A stretch of 64,000 bases of DNA from Magnetospirillum moscoviense (lineage in GTDB: Bacteria; Pseudomonadota; Alphaproteobacteria; Rhodospirillales; Magnetospirillaceae). Location: NCBI RefSeq assembly GCF_001650635.1, contig NZ_LWQU01000141.1, positions 99,407-163,406 on the forward strand. The letters are read 5' to 3'. Positions within the stretch are counted from its first letter, which is position 1. Each line of letters starts with the position of its first letter. The position numbers were made by a program, and so were the translations under genes. Of the stretch, positions 25,355-34,166 are shown piece by piece. The notes under the pieces were generated by a model that worked only from the letters and a program-made list of their open reading frames with translations, made no database searches and was not told the origin of the DNA.

Positions 25355-26686
25355 ATGAACGCGACAGCGTTCGGAGGAAAACCGCAGGAAATCGTCACGT
25401 CGGAGAGCTTGCTCTTCGACGCCGCCGAGCGTGTCGGTCGAATCCGCGAAGGGCGCCAGGCGCTCCACCTGCATCTGTCGAAGCTTTTGCCGCAGAACCG
25501 CGAGGATGCGAAGATTCGCATCGCGTTCCGCATGTTCGAATCCATGGTCGACATGTTCCGCGGCCAGATGTTCCTGCTGACCAACAACGATATCGTGTTG
25601 ATCTGCAAGGACGCCCGCCTGGCCGACCTGGACGCCATCGTCTATAAGCTGCGCGCCCTGTTCTCGAAGGACCCGTTGACCTATTCCGAGTCGGAAGACG
25701 GCGAAGATCGCTTCGTCACCTTCTACGACCTCGAGACCGAGTACGACACCTTCTTCTCGGTCTGCGCCGACCTTGTCAACCTGGCCAAGAAACGGGTCGC
25801 CGACCAAAGGACGGCGCCGCCGGTCCAGCCGCTGGACTCGCGCAACCTCGCCCAGGTTCTCGAACGGATCGGCGCCACCGATATCGGCGGCGTGGTGCGT
25901 CGCCAGCCGTGCATCCGCTTCGTCGACAAGACCAAGGCGGAAGTGGCGTTCCAGGAATTCTACATGTCGATCGGCGACCTGCAGAAGGTGCTGGCCCCCG
26001 ACGTCAACATCCTGGCCAACCGCTGGCTGTTCCAGCATTTGTCGCAGGTCCTGGACCTGCGCGTGCTGTCGGTGCTGCAAGATGCCGGTTTCAGGAAGAC
26101 GCCGGCGGCCTTTTCGGTCAACCTCAACGTCTCGACGGTCGAGACGCCGGTGTTCCAGCAATTCGAGCGCGCGGTGCACGGCAAGGCCGGCATCTATGTC
26201 GAATTCCAGCTGATGGATATCTTCAACAACCTCGACCTGTTCTTCCGGGTGCGCGACCGCCTGCGCCGGGCCGGGCACAAGACCGTGCTGGATGGCATGA
26301 GCCCGATCACCCTGCAATTCATGGATGCCGAGCTTTACGATGTCGATTTCGTCAAGGTCGCGTGGTCGGGCGACATGGCCGACGACGTGGTGACCTCGGA
26401 TATTCAGCGTTCGCTGGGGCCGGTCGGCATGGATCACGTCATCTTGTCGCGCTGCGACACCGAAGCGTCGATCGAATGGGGCCTGCAGCAGGGCATCCGC
26501 CATTTCCAGGGCCGCTTTCTCGACACCATGGTCGCGGCCATCACCATGGCCCAGTGCGACAAGGCCAGCGCCTGCACGCTTCAGCAATGCAACAGCCGTC
26601 ATGCGGTGATTTCCGGCCGGCCGCGGGTCGAGTGCGGAAACAACGACATGCTGGACCTGTTCCCTCCCCTCAAGATTTCGAAATAG
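25355..26686 (+). CDS. Degenerate EAL-domain protein (paralogue 1)
   Basis: 443 residues from ATG 25355 (GGGG about 7 bases upstream). The N-terminal ~170 residues are a novel helical domain (LPQNREDAKIRIAFRMFESM, ...). The C-terminal ~250 residues follow the EAL phosphodiesterase fold: FSVNLNVSTVETP, YVEFQLMDIFNN, LDGMSPITLQFM and GIRHFQGRFLDT. The EAL motif and the paired aspartates of the DDFG motif are absent (LDGM), so cyclic di-GMP hydrolysis is not expected. It is probably a cyclic di-GMP or protein-binding effector. The next paralogue follows after 9 bases. Confidence 0.82.
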   Translation: MNATAFGGKPQEIVTSESLLFDAAERVGRIREGRQALHLHLSKLLPQNREDAKIRIAFRMFESMVDMFRGQMFLLTNNDIVLICKDARLADLDAIVYKLRALFSKDPLTYSESEDGEDRFVTFYDLETEYDTFFSVCADLVNLAKKRVADQRTAPPVQPLDSRNLAQVLERIGATDIGGVVRRQPCIRFVDKTKAEVAFQEFYMSIGDLQKVLAPDVNILANRWLFQHLSQVLDLRVLSVLQDAGFRKTPAAFSVNLNVSTVETPVFQQFERAVHGKAGIYVEFQLMDIFNNLDLFFRVRDRLRRAGHKTVLDGMSPITLQFMDAELYDVDFVKVAWSGDMADDVVTSDIQRSLGPVGMDHVILSRCDTEASIEWGLQQGIRHFQGRFLDTMVAAITMAQCDKASACTLQQCNSRHAVISGRPRVECGNNDMLDLFPPLKISK

Positions 26687-26695
26687 GGGGGCGGC

Positions 26696-27949
26696 ATGTT
26701 GGGATCACCTCCGACGGGCTACACCCGCCCCGCCAGCCAGGAAAGCCTGCTGCTCGATTATCTGAACCGGCTAGAGCGCCACCGTTCGGATCGCCGCGCC
26801 GTCCATCTGATGCTGTCCCGCCTGCAGACTCATAATCGTCGCGAGCAGCATATGCGCATGGCCACCAGCACCTTCGATGGTCTGGTCAAGATGCTGCAGG
26901 CTCAGGTCTTCACCATCACCGGCGGCGACTTGATGGTGGTCTACAAGTCGCAGGCCCAGGACGAGATCGAGGCGGCCATCGTCAAGTTGCGCTTCCTGTT
27001 CTCGGACGATCCGCTGATCATCGACGACGATGACGGCGCGCGGGGCACGCTGTGCGTGTGGTACGACCTGGATCGCGAATACGACGCCCTGGTCACCTTC
27101 GCCCAGAAGGCCCTGGCCGACGAGCAGGCCAAGCGCAAGGCCGAGCAGGAACAAGCCAGCCGCGAGGCCCGCTTCGCGGAAAAGCCCAAGGGCGCGCCCT
27201 TCACCCCGGAATTGCTGGTCCGGGTCGAGGCCGCCCTGGGCCAGGCCGACCTGGCCAACCTGATCCGCCGCCAAGCGGTATGCGCGGTGGTGGGCAACGC
27301 GCCGCCCCAGCCGGTGTTCCATGAATTGTTCATCTCGATCGCCGATCTGCGCGCGACCTTGATGCCCAACGTCAACATGAATTCCAGCCCGTGGCTGTTC
27401 CAGCAATTGACCGAGACGCTGGATCGCCGTGTGCTGTCGATGCTGAACAAGCACGACGACCGCACGCTGGAAGGCGACATCTCGATCAACCTCAACGTTT
27501 CGACCATCCTGTCGCCCGAGTTCCTGGTGTTCGACGACAACATCAAGGCCGGCATGCGCGGGACCATCGTGCTGGAGCTGCAGAAGGTCGATATCATGGC
27601 CGACCTGGGCGCCTATTTGTTCGCCCGCGATTTCGCCCATGACCGCGGCTACCGCATCTGCGTCGATGGGCTGGCCTATTCGATGCTGCCGTTTGTCGAT
27701 CGCGAACGCCTGGGCGCCGACCTGATCAAGCTGATCTGGGACCCCTCGCTGACCGAGGAACGGGACCAAAAGACGGCGGCGCTGCGCAGCATCGGCACCA
27801 CCCGTATCATCCTGGCCCGCTGCGACACGCCGTCGGCCATCGAATACGGTCAATCGGTCGGAATCAGCCTGTTCCAGGGTCGCCACGTCGAGCAGACCCT
27901 GATGAACGAAATGCGCCGCAAGGGCGGCGCGCGCGGCGCAAGAAGGTAG
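26696..27949 (+). CDS. Degenerate EAL-domain protein (paralogue 2)
   Basis: 417 residues, same architecture as its upstream neighbour. The N-terminal helical domain includes RRAVHLMLSRLQTHNRREQH. A Lys/Glu-rich linker (about 140-160) follows. The degenerate EAL fold carries ISINLNVSTILSPEF, IVLELQKVDIMAD, CVDGLAYSMLPF and GISLFQGRHVEQ. Catalytic aspartates are replaced as in paralogue 1. Shared blocks such as LFQ.L...LD.RVLS.L and INLNVST show duplication. Cotranscribed with paralogue 1. Confidence 0.82.
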   Translation: MLGSPPTGYTRPASQESLLLDYLNRLERHRSDRRAVHLMLSRLQTHNRREQHMRMATSTFDGLVKMLQAQVFTITGGDLMVVYKSQAQDEIEAAIVKLRFLFSDDPLIIDDDDGARGTLCVWYDLDREYDALVTFAQKALADEQAKRKAEQEQASREARFAEKPKGAPFTPELLVRVEAALGQADLANLIRRQAVCAVVGNAPPQPVFHELFISIADLRATLMPNVNMNSSPWLFQQLTETLDRRVLSMLNKHDDRTLEGDISINLNVSTILSPEFLVFDDNIKAGMRGTIVLELQKVDIMADLGAYLFARDFAHDRGYRICVDGLAYSMLPFVDRERLGADLIKLIWDPSLTEERDQKTAALRSIGTTRIILARCDTPSAIEYGQSVGISLFQGRHVEQTLMNEMRRKGGARGARR

Positions 27950-27972
27950 TGGCGGGCCTGGCCCGCCCGCGA

Positions 27973-28347
27973 TCAACCCCCGCAGGTGCCGCAGCACACG
28001 TCGCCTTCATAGGACAGGCGTACCACCAGGGCGCGGCCGCCTTCGCGCAAGGGCAGGAACTGCACCAAGGCGGTGGCGATCCCGTCCGGCAATGGCGCGC
28101 GTTCGCCGGTCATGCGCATCATCCGGGCACTTCCCAGCGTGAAGCTGTCGGCACCGTCGCAGCGCGAGAAGGCGTCGGCCAGGAAGGTCTGGGCCTGCTC
28201 GGCCCCGGTCTCGGCCATCAAGATGGAATCGCCGCGAACCATCGCCACCACCTGGGTCCGGCCATCCTCGATGCGCAGGTTGACCTCGGACGCGTGGGCG
28301 GCGGCGGCGTTGTGGACCAGATCCAGAAAAGCGGGCAGGGCGGTCAT
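27973..28347 (-). CDS. Small protein resembling the N-terminal domain of secretion ATPases
   Basis: 124 residues from ATG 28347. The first 50 residues (LVHNAAAAHASEVNLRIED, then VVAMVRGD) recall the 'ASD-H' strand-helix start of GspE/PilT-type ATPases. No Walker motifs or ATPase core follow. The C-terminus is a cysteine-rich tail, DVCCGTCGG. It is convergent with paralogue 2 and divergent from an ABC transporter operon. Function unknown; the domain resemblance is weak. Confidence 0.5.
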   Translation of the reverse strand: MTALPAFLDLVHNAAAAHASEVNLRIEDGRTQVVAMVRGDSILMAETGAEQAQTFLADAFSRCDGADSFTLGSARMMRMTGERAPLPDGIATALVQFLPLREGGRALVVRLSYEGDVCCGTCGG

Positions 28348-28445
28348 GACTTGGGCTCCGGCAATTGCTCGGCCCATCTGCGCCGTCGGGCGGATGAATG
28401 GCGTTGAGCTTGATCAAGCCGGTCCGGCGGGCCAATATTCAGGGA

Positions 28446-29198
28446 ATGGACGCGTTCGCCATCACCGTCGAGCATTTGGTCAAATCCTTCGGGCCGATCC
28501 GGGCCGTCGATGACGTGTCGTTCGCCGTCGCCACCGGCTCGACCACCGCCATGCTGGGCGGCAACGGTGCCGGCAAGACCACCACGCTATCCATGCTGCT
28601 GGGCCTGCTGCTGCCCAGTTCGGGCGCCATCCGGGTGTTGGGGGAAGACATGGTGCGCCACCGCTACCGCGTGCTGCCCAGGCTGAACTTCTCCAGTCCC
28701 TATGTGGACCTGCCCCATCGCCTGACCGTGCGCGAGAACCTGACGGTCTATGGTCATCTGTATGGCATCGCCAAGCTGGCGGGGCGCATCGCCGAGCTGA
28801 CCGCCGATCTTGACCTGGGCGAGGTCATCGATCGCCCGGTCGGCAAGCTGTCGGCCGGGCAAAAGGCCCGTGTCGCCCTGGCCAAGGCGATGCTGAACCG
28901 GCCCGAGCTGCTGCTGCTGGACGAGCCGACCGCCTCGCTCGATCCCGACACCGCCGACTGGGTGCGAAGCTTCCTGACCGAGTATCAGCGCCAATGCGGG
29001 GCGACCATCTTGCTGGCCTCGCACAACATGACCGAGGTCGAGCGCATGTGCGACGCGGTGCTGATGATGAAGCAGGGCCGCATCGTCGATCAGGGCAGCC
29101 CGGCGGCGCTGATCGAGCGGTTCGGCCGCTCGACCCTGGAAGAGGTGTTCCTGGACATCGCCCGCGACCGCAACAAACCGGCCGAGGCGGCGCAATGA
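28446..29198 (+). CDS. ABC-2-type exporter, ATP-binding subunit
   Basis: 250 residues with Walker A (GGNGAGKTT), Q-loop region, signature KLSAGQKARVALAKAM, Walker B (LLLLDEPTASLDPD) and switch histidine (LASHNMTEVE). It most resembles NodI/CcmA-like exporters. ATG 28446 fits homologues, but its ribosome site is too close; ATG 28398 would add 16 residues. The gene overlaps its permease partner as ATGA. Confidence 0.92.
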   Translation: MDAFAITVEHLVKSFGPIRAVDDVSFAVATGSTTAMLGGNGAGKTTTLSMLLGLLLPSSGAIRVLGEDMVRHRYRVLPRLNFSSPYVDLPHRLTVRENLTVYGHLYGIAKLAGRIAELTADLDLGEVIDRPVGKLSAGQKARVALAKAMLNRPELLLLDEPTASLDPDTADWVRSFLTEYQRQCGATILLASHNMTEVERMCDAVLMMKQGRIVDQGSPAALIERFGRSTLEEVFLDIARDRNKPAEAAQ

Positions 29199-29995
29199 CC
29201 CAACTATCCTTCCGGCGCGTCGGCGCGCTTCTGCTTCGCCACCTCTACATCATGCGCGGCTCGTGGCCCAGGCTGCTGGAAATGGCCTATTGGCCGGCGG
29301 TCAACATGGTGGTGTGGGGCTTCACCAGCCAGTTCTTCGCCGGCCATTCCGATTGGGTCGCCAAGGCCGGCGGCATCCTGATCGGCGCGGTCTTGCTGTG
29401 GGACGTCATGTTTCGCGGCAATCTGGGGGTGGCGCTGTCCTTCATGGAGGAAATGTGGTCGCGCAACCTGGGGCACCTGTCGGTCAGCCCGCTGCGCCCG
29501 ATCGAGCTGGTGGCCGGCCTGGTGGCGATGAGCCTGATCCGCACCCTGATCGGCGTGTTGCCGGCGATGGCCTTGGCCATTCCGCTGTACCAATATTCGA
29601 TCTTCGAGCTGGGGCCGGCCCTGATCACCTTCTGGGCCAACCTGATGGTATCGGGCTGGGCCATCGGCCTGGCGGTGTCGGCGATGGTGCTGCGCTTCGG
29701 GCTGGGGGTGGAAAGCCTGGCCTGGGTGATGGTGTTCGCCGTCGCCCCGCTGGCCGGCATCTATTACCCGATCGAGACCTTGCCGGTCTGGCTGCAGCCT
29801 GTCGCCTGGGCCTTGCCGCCGGCCCACGTGTTCGACGGCATGCGCACCTTGATGCAAACCGGCCTGTTCGACTGGAGCCGCCTGTTGCAGGCGGTCGGGT
29901 TGAACCTGTTGTACGTGGCGGCGGCCGCCGCCTTGTTCCTGCGCACCCACCATGTCGCGCGCCAACGCGGCCTGCTCTTGAATGTGGGGGAATAG
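29195..29995 (+). CDS. ABC-2-type exporter, permease subunit
   Basis: 266 residues, six predicted membrane helices. It shows the ABC-2 pattern, including the conserved C-terminal APLAGIYYPIETLPVWLQP, then ALPPAHVFDGMR. Starts by ATGA overlap (29195-29198) with the ATPase gene. NodJ-like family; substrate unknown. A methyltransferase gene follows after 3 bases, suggesting the exported compound or its precursor could be methylated, though this is only contextual. Confidence 0.9.
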   Translation: MTQLSFRRVGALLLRHLYIMRGSWPRLLEMAYWPAVNMVVWGFTSQFFAGHSDWVAKAGGILIGAVLLWDVMFRGNLGVALSFMEEMWSRNLGHLSVSPLRPIELVAGLVAMSLIRTLIGVLPAMALAIPLYQYSIFELGPALITFWANLMVSGWAIGLAVSAMVLRFGLGVESLAWVMVFAVAPLAGIYYPIETLPVWLQPVAWALPPAHVFDGMRTLMQTGLFDWSRLLQAVGLNLLYVAAAAALFLRTHHVARQRGLLLNVGE

Positions 29996-29998
29996 ATC

Positions 29999-30757
29999 GT
30001 GACAGATCCTTCGGGCTATCCGGGCATGTGGAGCGACGTCGTCGATCTGCGCGACTTCTATGAATCCAGCCTGGGCCAGATGGCCTGCCGGCTGATTCGC
30101 GGTCATTTGCGCCAGATGTGGCCCGACGTCACCGGCCAGCGGGTGCTGGGTCTGGGTTTCGCCACCCCCTATCTGCGTTCGTTCCAGGTCGAGGCCGAGC
30201 GGGTGGCGGCGGTGATGCCGGCCAGCCAGGGCGTGCTGCCGTGGCCGGCGGACGGGCCGGGCAAGACCTTGCTGGCCGACGAAACCGAATTGCCGTTCCC
30301 GGACCGTTGCATGGACCGCATCTTGATGGTCCACGCCCTTGAAGCGACCGAGAACGTGCGCGGGCTGATGCGCGAGATCTGGCGGGTGATGGCCGATGGC
30401 GGCCGACTGGTGATCGTCGTCCCCAACCGGCGCGGCATCTGGGCCCGGCTCGAGGTCACGCCGTTCGGCCAAGGGCGGCCCTTCACCACCGGCCAGTTGG
30501 CCCGGCTGCTGCGCGACAACATGTTCACCCCAATGGCCCATACCGGCGCGTTGATCCTGCCGCCGGTATCGTCACGGCTGCTGCTGCGTTTCGCCCCGGC
30601 CATCGAGCAGCTGGGGCGGCGGTGGTTCGAGGGCTTTTCCGGCGTCAACATCATCGAGGCGACCAAGCAGATCTATGCCGGCGGCCTGGTGCGCGAGGCG
30701 CGCGGCCGGCGGCGCGGCTATCTGCCGGTGGCGCAGGGATTCGGGCGGTGTTCGTAG
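29999..30757 (+). CDS. SAM-dependent methyltransferase-like protein
   Basis: 252 residues from GTG 29999. It has class-I methyltransferase topology: motif-I region RVLGLGFATPYLRSF (degenerate, lacking the usual GxGxG), LPFPDRCMDRILMVHALE, and LMREIWRVMADGGRLVIVVP. Similar proteins in alphaproteobacteria are annotated only as methyltransferase-domain proteins. It is cotranscribed with the exporter. A dispersed repeat begins directly at the stop codon. Confidence 0.8.
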   Translation: MTDPSGYPGMWSDVVDLRDFYESSLGQMACRLIRGHLRQMWPDVTGQRVLGLGFATPYLRSFQVEAERVAAVMPASQGVLPWPADGPGKTLLADETELPFPDRCMDRILMVHALEATENVRGLMREIWRVMADGGRLVIVVPNRRGIWARLEVTPFGQGRPFTTGQLARLLRDNMFTPMAHTGALILPPVSSRLLLRFAPAIEQLGRRWFEGFSGVNIIEATKQIYAGGLVREARGRRRGYLPVAQGFGRCS

Positions 30758-30892
30758 AAAAGTCCTTCGCTTCGCTCAGTGTACTTTTCCACGGTGATTC
30801 AAAAGGAGAAAAATAGGCTTGGGGCGGCCCTGCGCCTATTTCTCGCGTTTGAAAGCCGCAATGAGTCGAGCCGTGCTCGCCTCAATGCGGGA
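30758..30892 (+). repeat. 135-bp dispersed intergenic repeat, copy A
   Basis: This stretch matches, in inverse orientation and with equal length, bases 48303-48437. Shared blocks include the outer end (AAAAGTCCTTCGCTTCGCTC), the centre (AATAGGCTTGGGGCGGCCCT) and a hairpin close to the inner end. In this copy the inner hairpin (30855-30890) has two mismatches, which are absent from copy B. It lies immediately after a stop codon and contains no frame. Confidence 0.85.
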
Positions 30893-31000
30893 AAATAAAT
30901 TAACCCCGCGCGGAAAGCTTGCTTGAGCACGGGGTTTCCCCCGCAGAATCGGGGGAAAGTACACCGAGGCGAAGCCGAGGGACTTTTCCACGGGTGATCC
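30893..31000. repeat. Flanking half-element with an inverted repeat end
   Basis: Bases 30957-30992, read in reverse, resemble the outer end of copy A (GGAAAAGTCCCTCGGCTTCG versus AAAAGTCCTTCGCTTCGCTC). Copy A and this piece could therefore be the two inverted ends of one 240-bp mobile-like element. Between them are an AT-rich stretch (30891-30902) and a hairpin-rich segment. No frame is present. Confidence 0.45.
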
Positions 31001-31013
31001 GGGCGGGTCGGCG

Positions 31014-31973
31014 TCAAGCGGCAGGATTGGCGGTAAGCCAGTCCAGCACCTGCTCGGCGTGGCTGTCGGGCGGGAACACCGGATAGAAGACGTGCTCGAC
31101 GATGCCGTGGCTGATCACCAGGGTCAGGCGGCGCAGCATGGTCATCGGCCCGACATCGATGGTCGGCAGCCCCATGGCCTTGGCGAAGCTGAATTGGGAA
31201 TCGCTTAGAAGCGGGAATTTCAACCCCAGGCGTAGCGCCAGTTCCTTCTGGAAATCCGGGGTCTGGGCCGACAAGGCGTACAATTCCGCCCCGGCGTTGC
31301 GGATCGCCTCGTGCTTGTTGCGCAGGCCGACCAGTTCCTCGGAACTGTCCTGGGCGTCGGGGATGGTCCGCCATTCCGGCGGCAGCTTCTGCGAGAAGCC
31401 GGCGGTCACCGAATAGCACGCCACCACCAGGCGGGTGTCGCGCGCCTGCGACAGATCCTTGTCGCCACCGGTGGCGATGGGCAGGCGCAGGGACGGAACC
31501 GGCTTGCCGGCCAACCCGTCGGCCGCCCCGTCATCGGTCGAACCCGACAGGGCGTCGGCCAGCACCTGGCTGGGATCGTCCAACTCGCCGATCAGTTCGG
31601 TGGCCTCGCGCACCAGCGCTTCGTGGCGCCGCCCCCAGGAATCAATCGCCTTCATGTCCTCGCTCGACAGGTTCAAGGACTTGCCGAAGCGGACCATGGT
31701 CCGCACTTCCTCGGGGTGGAAGTCGCGGTCGGAATAGGCGATGGCCGACAATTTCAGCATCGCCGCCATCTGGGCGCGGCGGTTGGCCAGGGTGGTAAGG
31801 TCGGGGCCGGCGACATAATGCTCGCGCCGGGGCGCCGGGATCGACAATTCATGGCGCAACGCATCCAGCAAGCTGGATTCTTCCTTGCGGACCACCCCGT
31901 CGGCGGCAACCATGCGGTAGGCCATCAACAGCAAGGTGTGACGCTGGGGTGCGCTGAGAAAACGTAGAAACAT
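31014..31973 (-). CDS. TerB-like domain fused to a cysteine-less peroxiredoxin-like domain
   Basis: 319 residues from ATG 31973 (AGGGGA upstream). N-terminal ~125 residues: TerB-like helices (LLLMAYRMVAADGVVRKEES, ...FHPEEVRTMVRFG). C-terminal ~160 residues: thioredoxin-fold AhpC/TSA pattern (LVVACYSVTAGFSQKLPPEW, LYALSAQTPDFQKELALRLG, FPLLSDSQFSFAKAMGLP). The usual peroxidatic cysteine site (TPGCT-like) reads TAGFS, so classic peroxidase activity is unlikely. No family with this exact fusion is known to me. Confidence 0.75.
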   Translation of the reverse strand: MFLRFLSAPQRHTLLLMAYRMVAADGVVRKEESSLLDALRHELSIPAPRREHYVAGPDLTTLANRRAQMAAMLKLSAIAYSDRDFHPEEVRTMVRFGKSLNLSSEDMKAIDSWGRRHEALVREATELIGELDDPSQVLADALSGSTDDGAADGLAGKPVPSLRLPIATGGDKDLSQARDTRLVVACYSVTAGFSQKLPPEWRTIPDAQDSSEELVGLRNKHEAIRNAGAELYALSAQTPDFQKELALRLGLKFPLLSDSQFSFAKAMGLPTIDVGPMTMLRRLTLVISHGIVEHVFYPVFPPDSHAEQVLDWLTANPAA

Positions 31974-32041
31974 CCGGGTCCCCTGCGGGTATATTCCGAC
32001 CGTGGCGAGTATAAACCGGGCCATTGGCCCGGCGCGACGGG

Positions 32042-32896
32042 TTATCGCCTGAGATTCCAGGGCGAAAGCGGCACCAGGTTCAACCCCATCGGCACCTGGG
32101 CATTGGCCAGATCCAGCGTGTCGTCGGTGACCGGGATGCGGACGATTCCGGCGGTCAACGGCAGATCGACGGTTCGTTGCGTGGCGTTCTCCAGCCGGAC
32201 CAGCGGACGGATCAGCGGCACCGAACTGCGCAGCAGGCGGGCGCGCGTCGGGTCCTGCGCCGTCACCAACACCCGTTTGATCACCGATTGCGCCGTCGCA
32301 TAGGTCAAGATCGCCACGGTATTGGCCGGCATGTCGTCTTCCATGCCCGACAGGGCGACCAGGCGCTTGCGGTCGCCTTCCAGGGTGAAGTGGGCGACCG
32401 GCGAATCGGTGTCGTAAAGCCAGTTTCCGTCGCCCAGGGAATAGACCGAGCGCTTGGTCTGGCGTTCGACCACCAGGGTGGTGTCATCCTCGATGGAGGC
32501 GGTGCGGCCGGCGGCAACGATGGTGTAAAGCGGCGGCCTTTTGACGTCTTCGGGGGCTTCCAGCGGCCAGGCGTCCAGGCGGATCAAGCCCTCGGCGCGG
32601 CTGGTCGAGAAGACATCGACATTGATGACATCCAGGCGCAGCAACAGACGGCGCGGCCTGGGCTCGCCCGGCATCGGTACCAGGGCGGTGTGGAAATTGA
32701 CGTTGACCATCCGGCCCTGCATCTGCCCATCGACACCGCGCAGGCCGAACAGCGATTCCCCGCCCAGGACGTTGAACATCTCGGCACGCTTCGCCCACAG
32801 GCCAATGCCGACGCCGATGGCCAAGATCGGCGACGTCGCAAGCAACACAAACCCGGCGAAGAACAAGCCGGCGACGAAGGTCCAGGTAAGGCGCAT
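32042..32896 (-). CDS. Membrane-anchored exported protein, unrecognised
   Basis: 284 residues. The N-terminal helix (FVAGLFFAGFVLLATSPILA) is either a signal anchor or a cleavable signal. The rest is beta-rich and soluble (VSP-type composition, no cysteines), so it likely lies in the periplasm. No domain recognised. It starts 70 bases downstream of the EAL-like paralogue 3 stop on the same strand. Confidence 0.65.
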   Translation of the reverse strand: MRLTWTFVAGLFFAGFVLLATSPILAIGVGIGLWAKRAEMFNVLGGESLFGLRGVDGQMQGRMVNVNFHTALVPMPGEPRPRRLLLRLDVINVDVFSTSRAEGLIRLDAWPLEAPEDVKRPPLYTIVAAGRTASIEDDTTLVVERQTKRSVYSLGDGNWLYDTDSPVAHFTLEGDRKRLVALSGMEDDMPANTVAILTYATAQSVIKRVLVTAQDPTRARLLRSSVPLIRPLVRLENATQRTVDLPLTAGIVRIPVTDDTLDLANAQVPMGLNLVPLSPWNLRR

Positions 32897-32966
32897 GTCT
32901 GTACGTCTACTCCCCGGCGAACCTTACGCGGATCGCTCCATCGGGGCAACCCGCAAGGGCTTAGGC

Positions 32967-34139
32967 CTACAAGGCGACCCCGCTCTTGTAGAACTGGTCG
33001 GCCAGGCGGCCCTGCACCAACCGGATGCCCATCGGGCGGATCAGGGGAAAGGCCTTGGGATTGTCGCAATGGGACAAGATCGCCTTGGTGCCGGCGCCGA
33101 AGCCCTGCACCGCCTTGACGAAGCTGGACAGTTCGGCGGGCGTGGCCTCGAGCAGATCGTTGTTCCAGATGATCTTGACGTAATCGGGCCGCAATTTTTC
33201 GAAGTTCAAGAGCTCGAAATCGCGCCACTCGACGCCGTCGATGCACAATTTTATCTTGGCCTCGCCGGTCACCTTGCGCACGGCGGGAATCAGCGCGCTG
33301 TTCTGGATCAGGTCGGTCTTGTGGACCTCGATGACGAAACGCGACGCCAGCCCTTCGGGGGCGCGGACCAGGAACTCGGCGAAATCCTTGGACAGGATGG
33401 TATTGATGCCCAGGTTGGCACTGAAGGATTTATGGCTGTATTCCTGAACCTCGCGGACCATCGCCTTCAGGGCGGCGCGGTCCAATTCCTCGCGCAGCGC
33501 GTGGAACAGCCAGGGATTGCTGGTGATCTGGATGCCCGGCAGGAAGTTGCGCTGGATCTTGTCGGCCGACAGGGTGAATTCGACGAACTCGACGCTGTGG
33601 CTGGAATCGCCGGCCAGATAGATCGATTGGCTTTCGATGCAGTTGCGCATGTCGGCATTGCGCAGCCGCTCGATCAGCACCGCCAGCAATTCCGGCTTCA
33701 TCGGCTGTTGACCGCCTTCATCGTCCTGGGCGCCGCCGCGCCCGGTGATGGCCTTGACGGCGGCGACGACACGGTCGAGTTCCTTGACGGCGTCGCAAAT
33801 CTTGAAGAAGCCGAATTCGTTATAGGCGTTGCGCACCGACAGCACGGCATCGCCCATGAACAGCTTTTCGACCTTGTTGCAGATCAGCACCACCTCGGCC
33901 AGCGGCAGGTTGGCGTAGGTCACGAACAGGTCGCGGTTGCCGGCGGTGAACAGCTTGAAGTTCTGCGCCTTCTCGAACGATTTCTGGATGAAACGGGTCG
34001 CGCCATCCATGCGCAGTTTCAAATCCTCGCCGGCCGGGGCCAGGGATACCGCGAAATGAATGATCCGCTTCCCCAGCGGATCGCGTTTGATGGCGTGCAA
34101 TTCGTGCAGGAACGCGCGTTCCGCGTCTGTAGCCCGCAT
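32967..34139 (-). CDS. Degenerate EAL-domain protein (paralogue 3)
   Basis: 390 residues, third member of the family seen at 25355-27949. Matching blocks are FSANLGINTILSKDFAEFL, FVIEVHKTDLIQN, CIDGVEWRDFELL and GIRLVQGRLADQF. The EAL and DDFG catalytic residues are again missing. The N-terminal region (LHAIKRDPLGKRIIHFAVSL) is the same helical domain type. A bacteriohemerythrin gene lies 27 bases upstream on the same strand, suggesting an O2- or redox-linked signalling unit. Confidence 0.8.
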   Translation of the reverse strand: MRATDAERAFLHELHAIKRDPLGKRIIHFAVSLAPAGEDLKLRMDGATRFIQKSFEKAQNFKLFTAGNRDLFVTYANLPLAEVVLICNKVEKLFMGDAVLSVRNAYNEFGFFKICDAVKELDRVVAAVKAITGRGGAQDDEGGQQPMKPELLAVLIERLRNADMRNCIESQSIYLAGDSSHSVEFVEFTLSADKIQRNFLPGIQITSNPWLFHALREELDRAALKAMVREVQEYSHKSFSANLGINTILSKDFAEFLVRAPEGLASRFVIEVHKTDLIQNSALIPAVRKVTGEAKIKLCIDGVEWRDFELLNFEKLRPDYVKIIWNNDLLEATPAELSSFVKAVQGFGAGTKAILSHCDNPKAFPLIRPMGIRLVQGRLADQFYKSGVAL

Positions 34140-34166
34140 GATCGACCCTCCCCCTGTCCCTGAACC

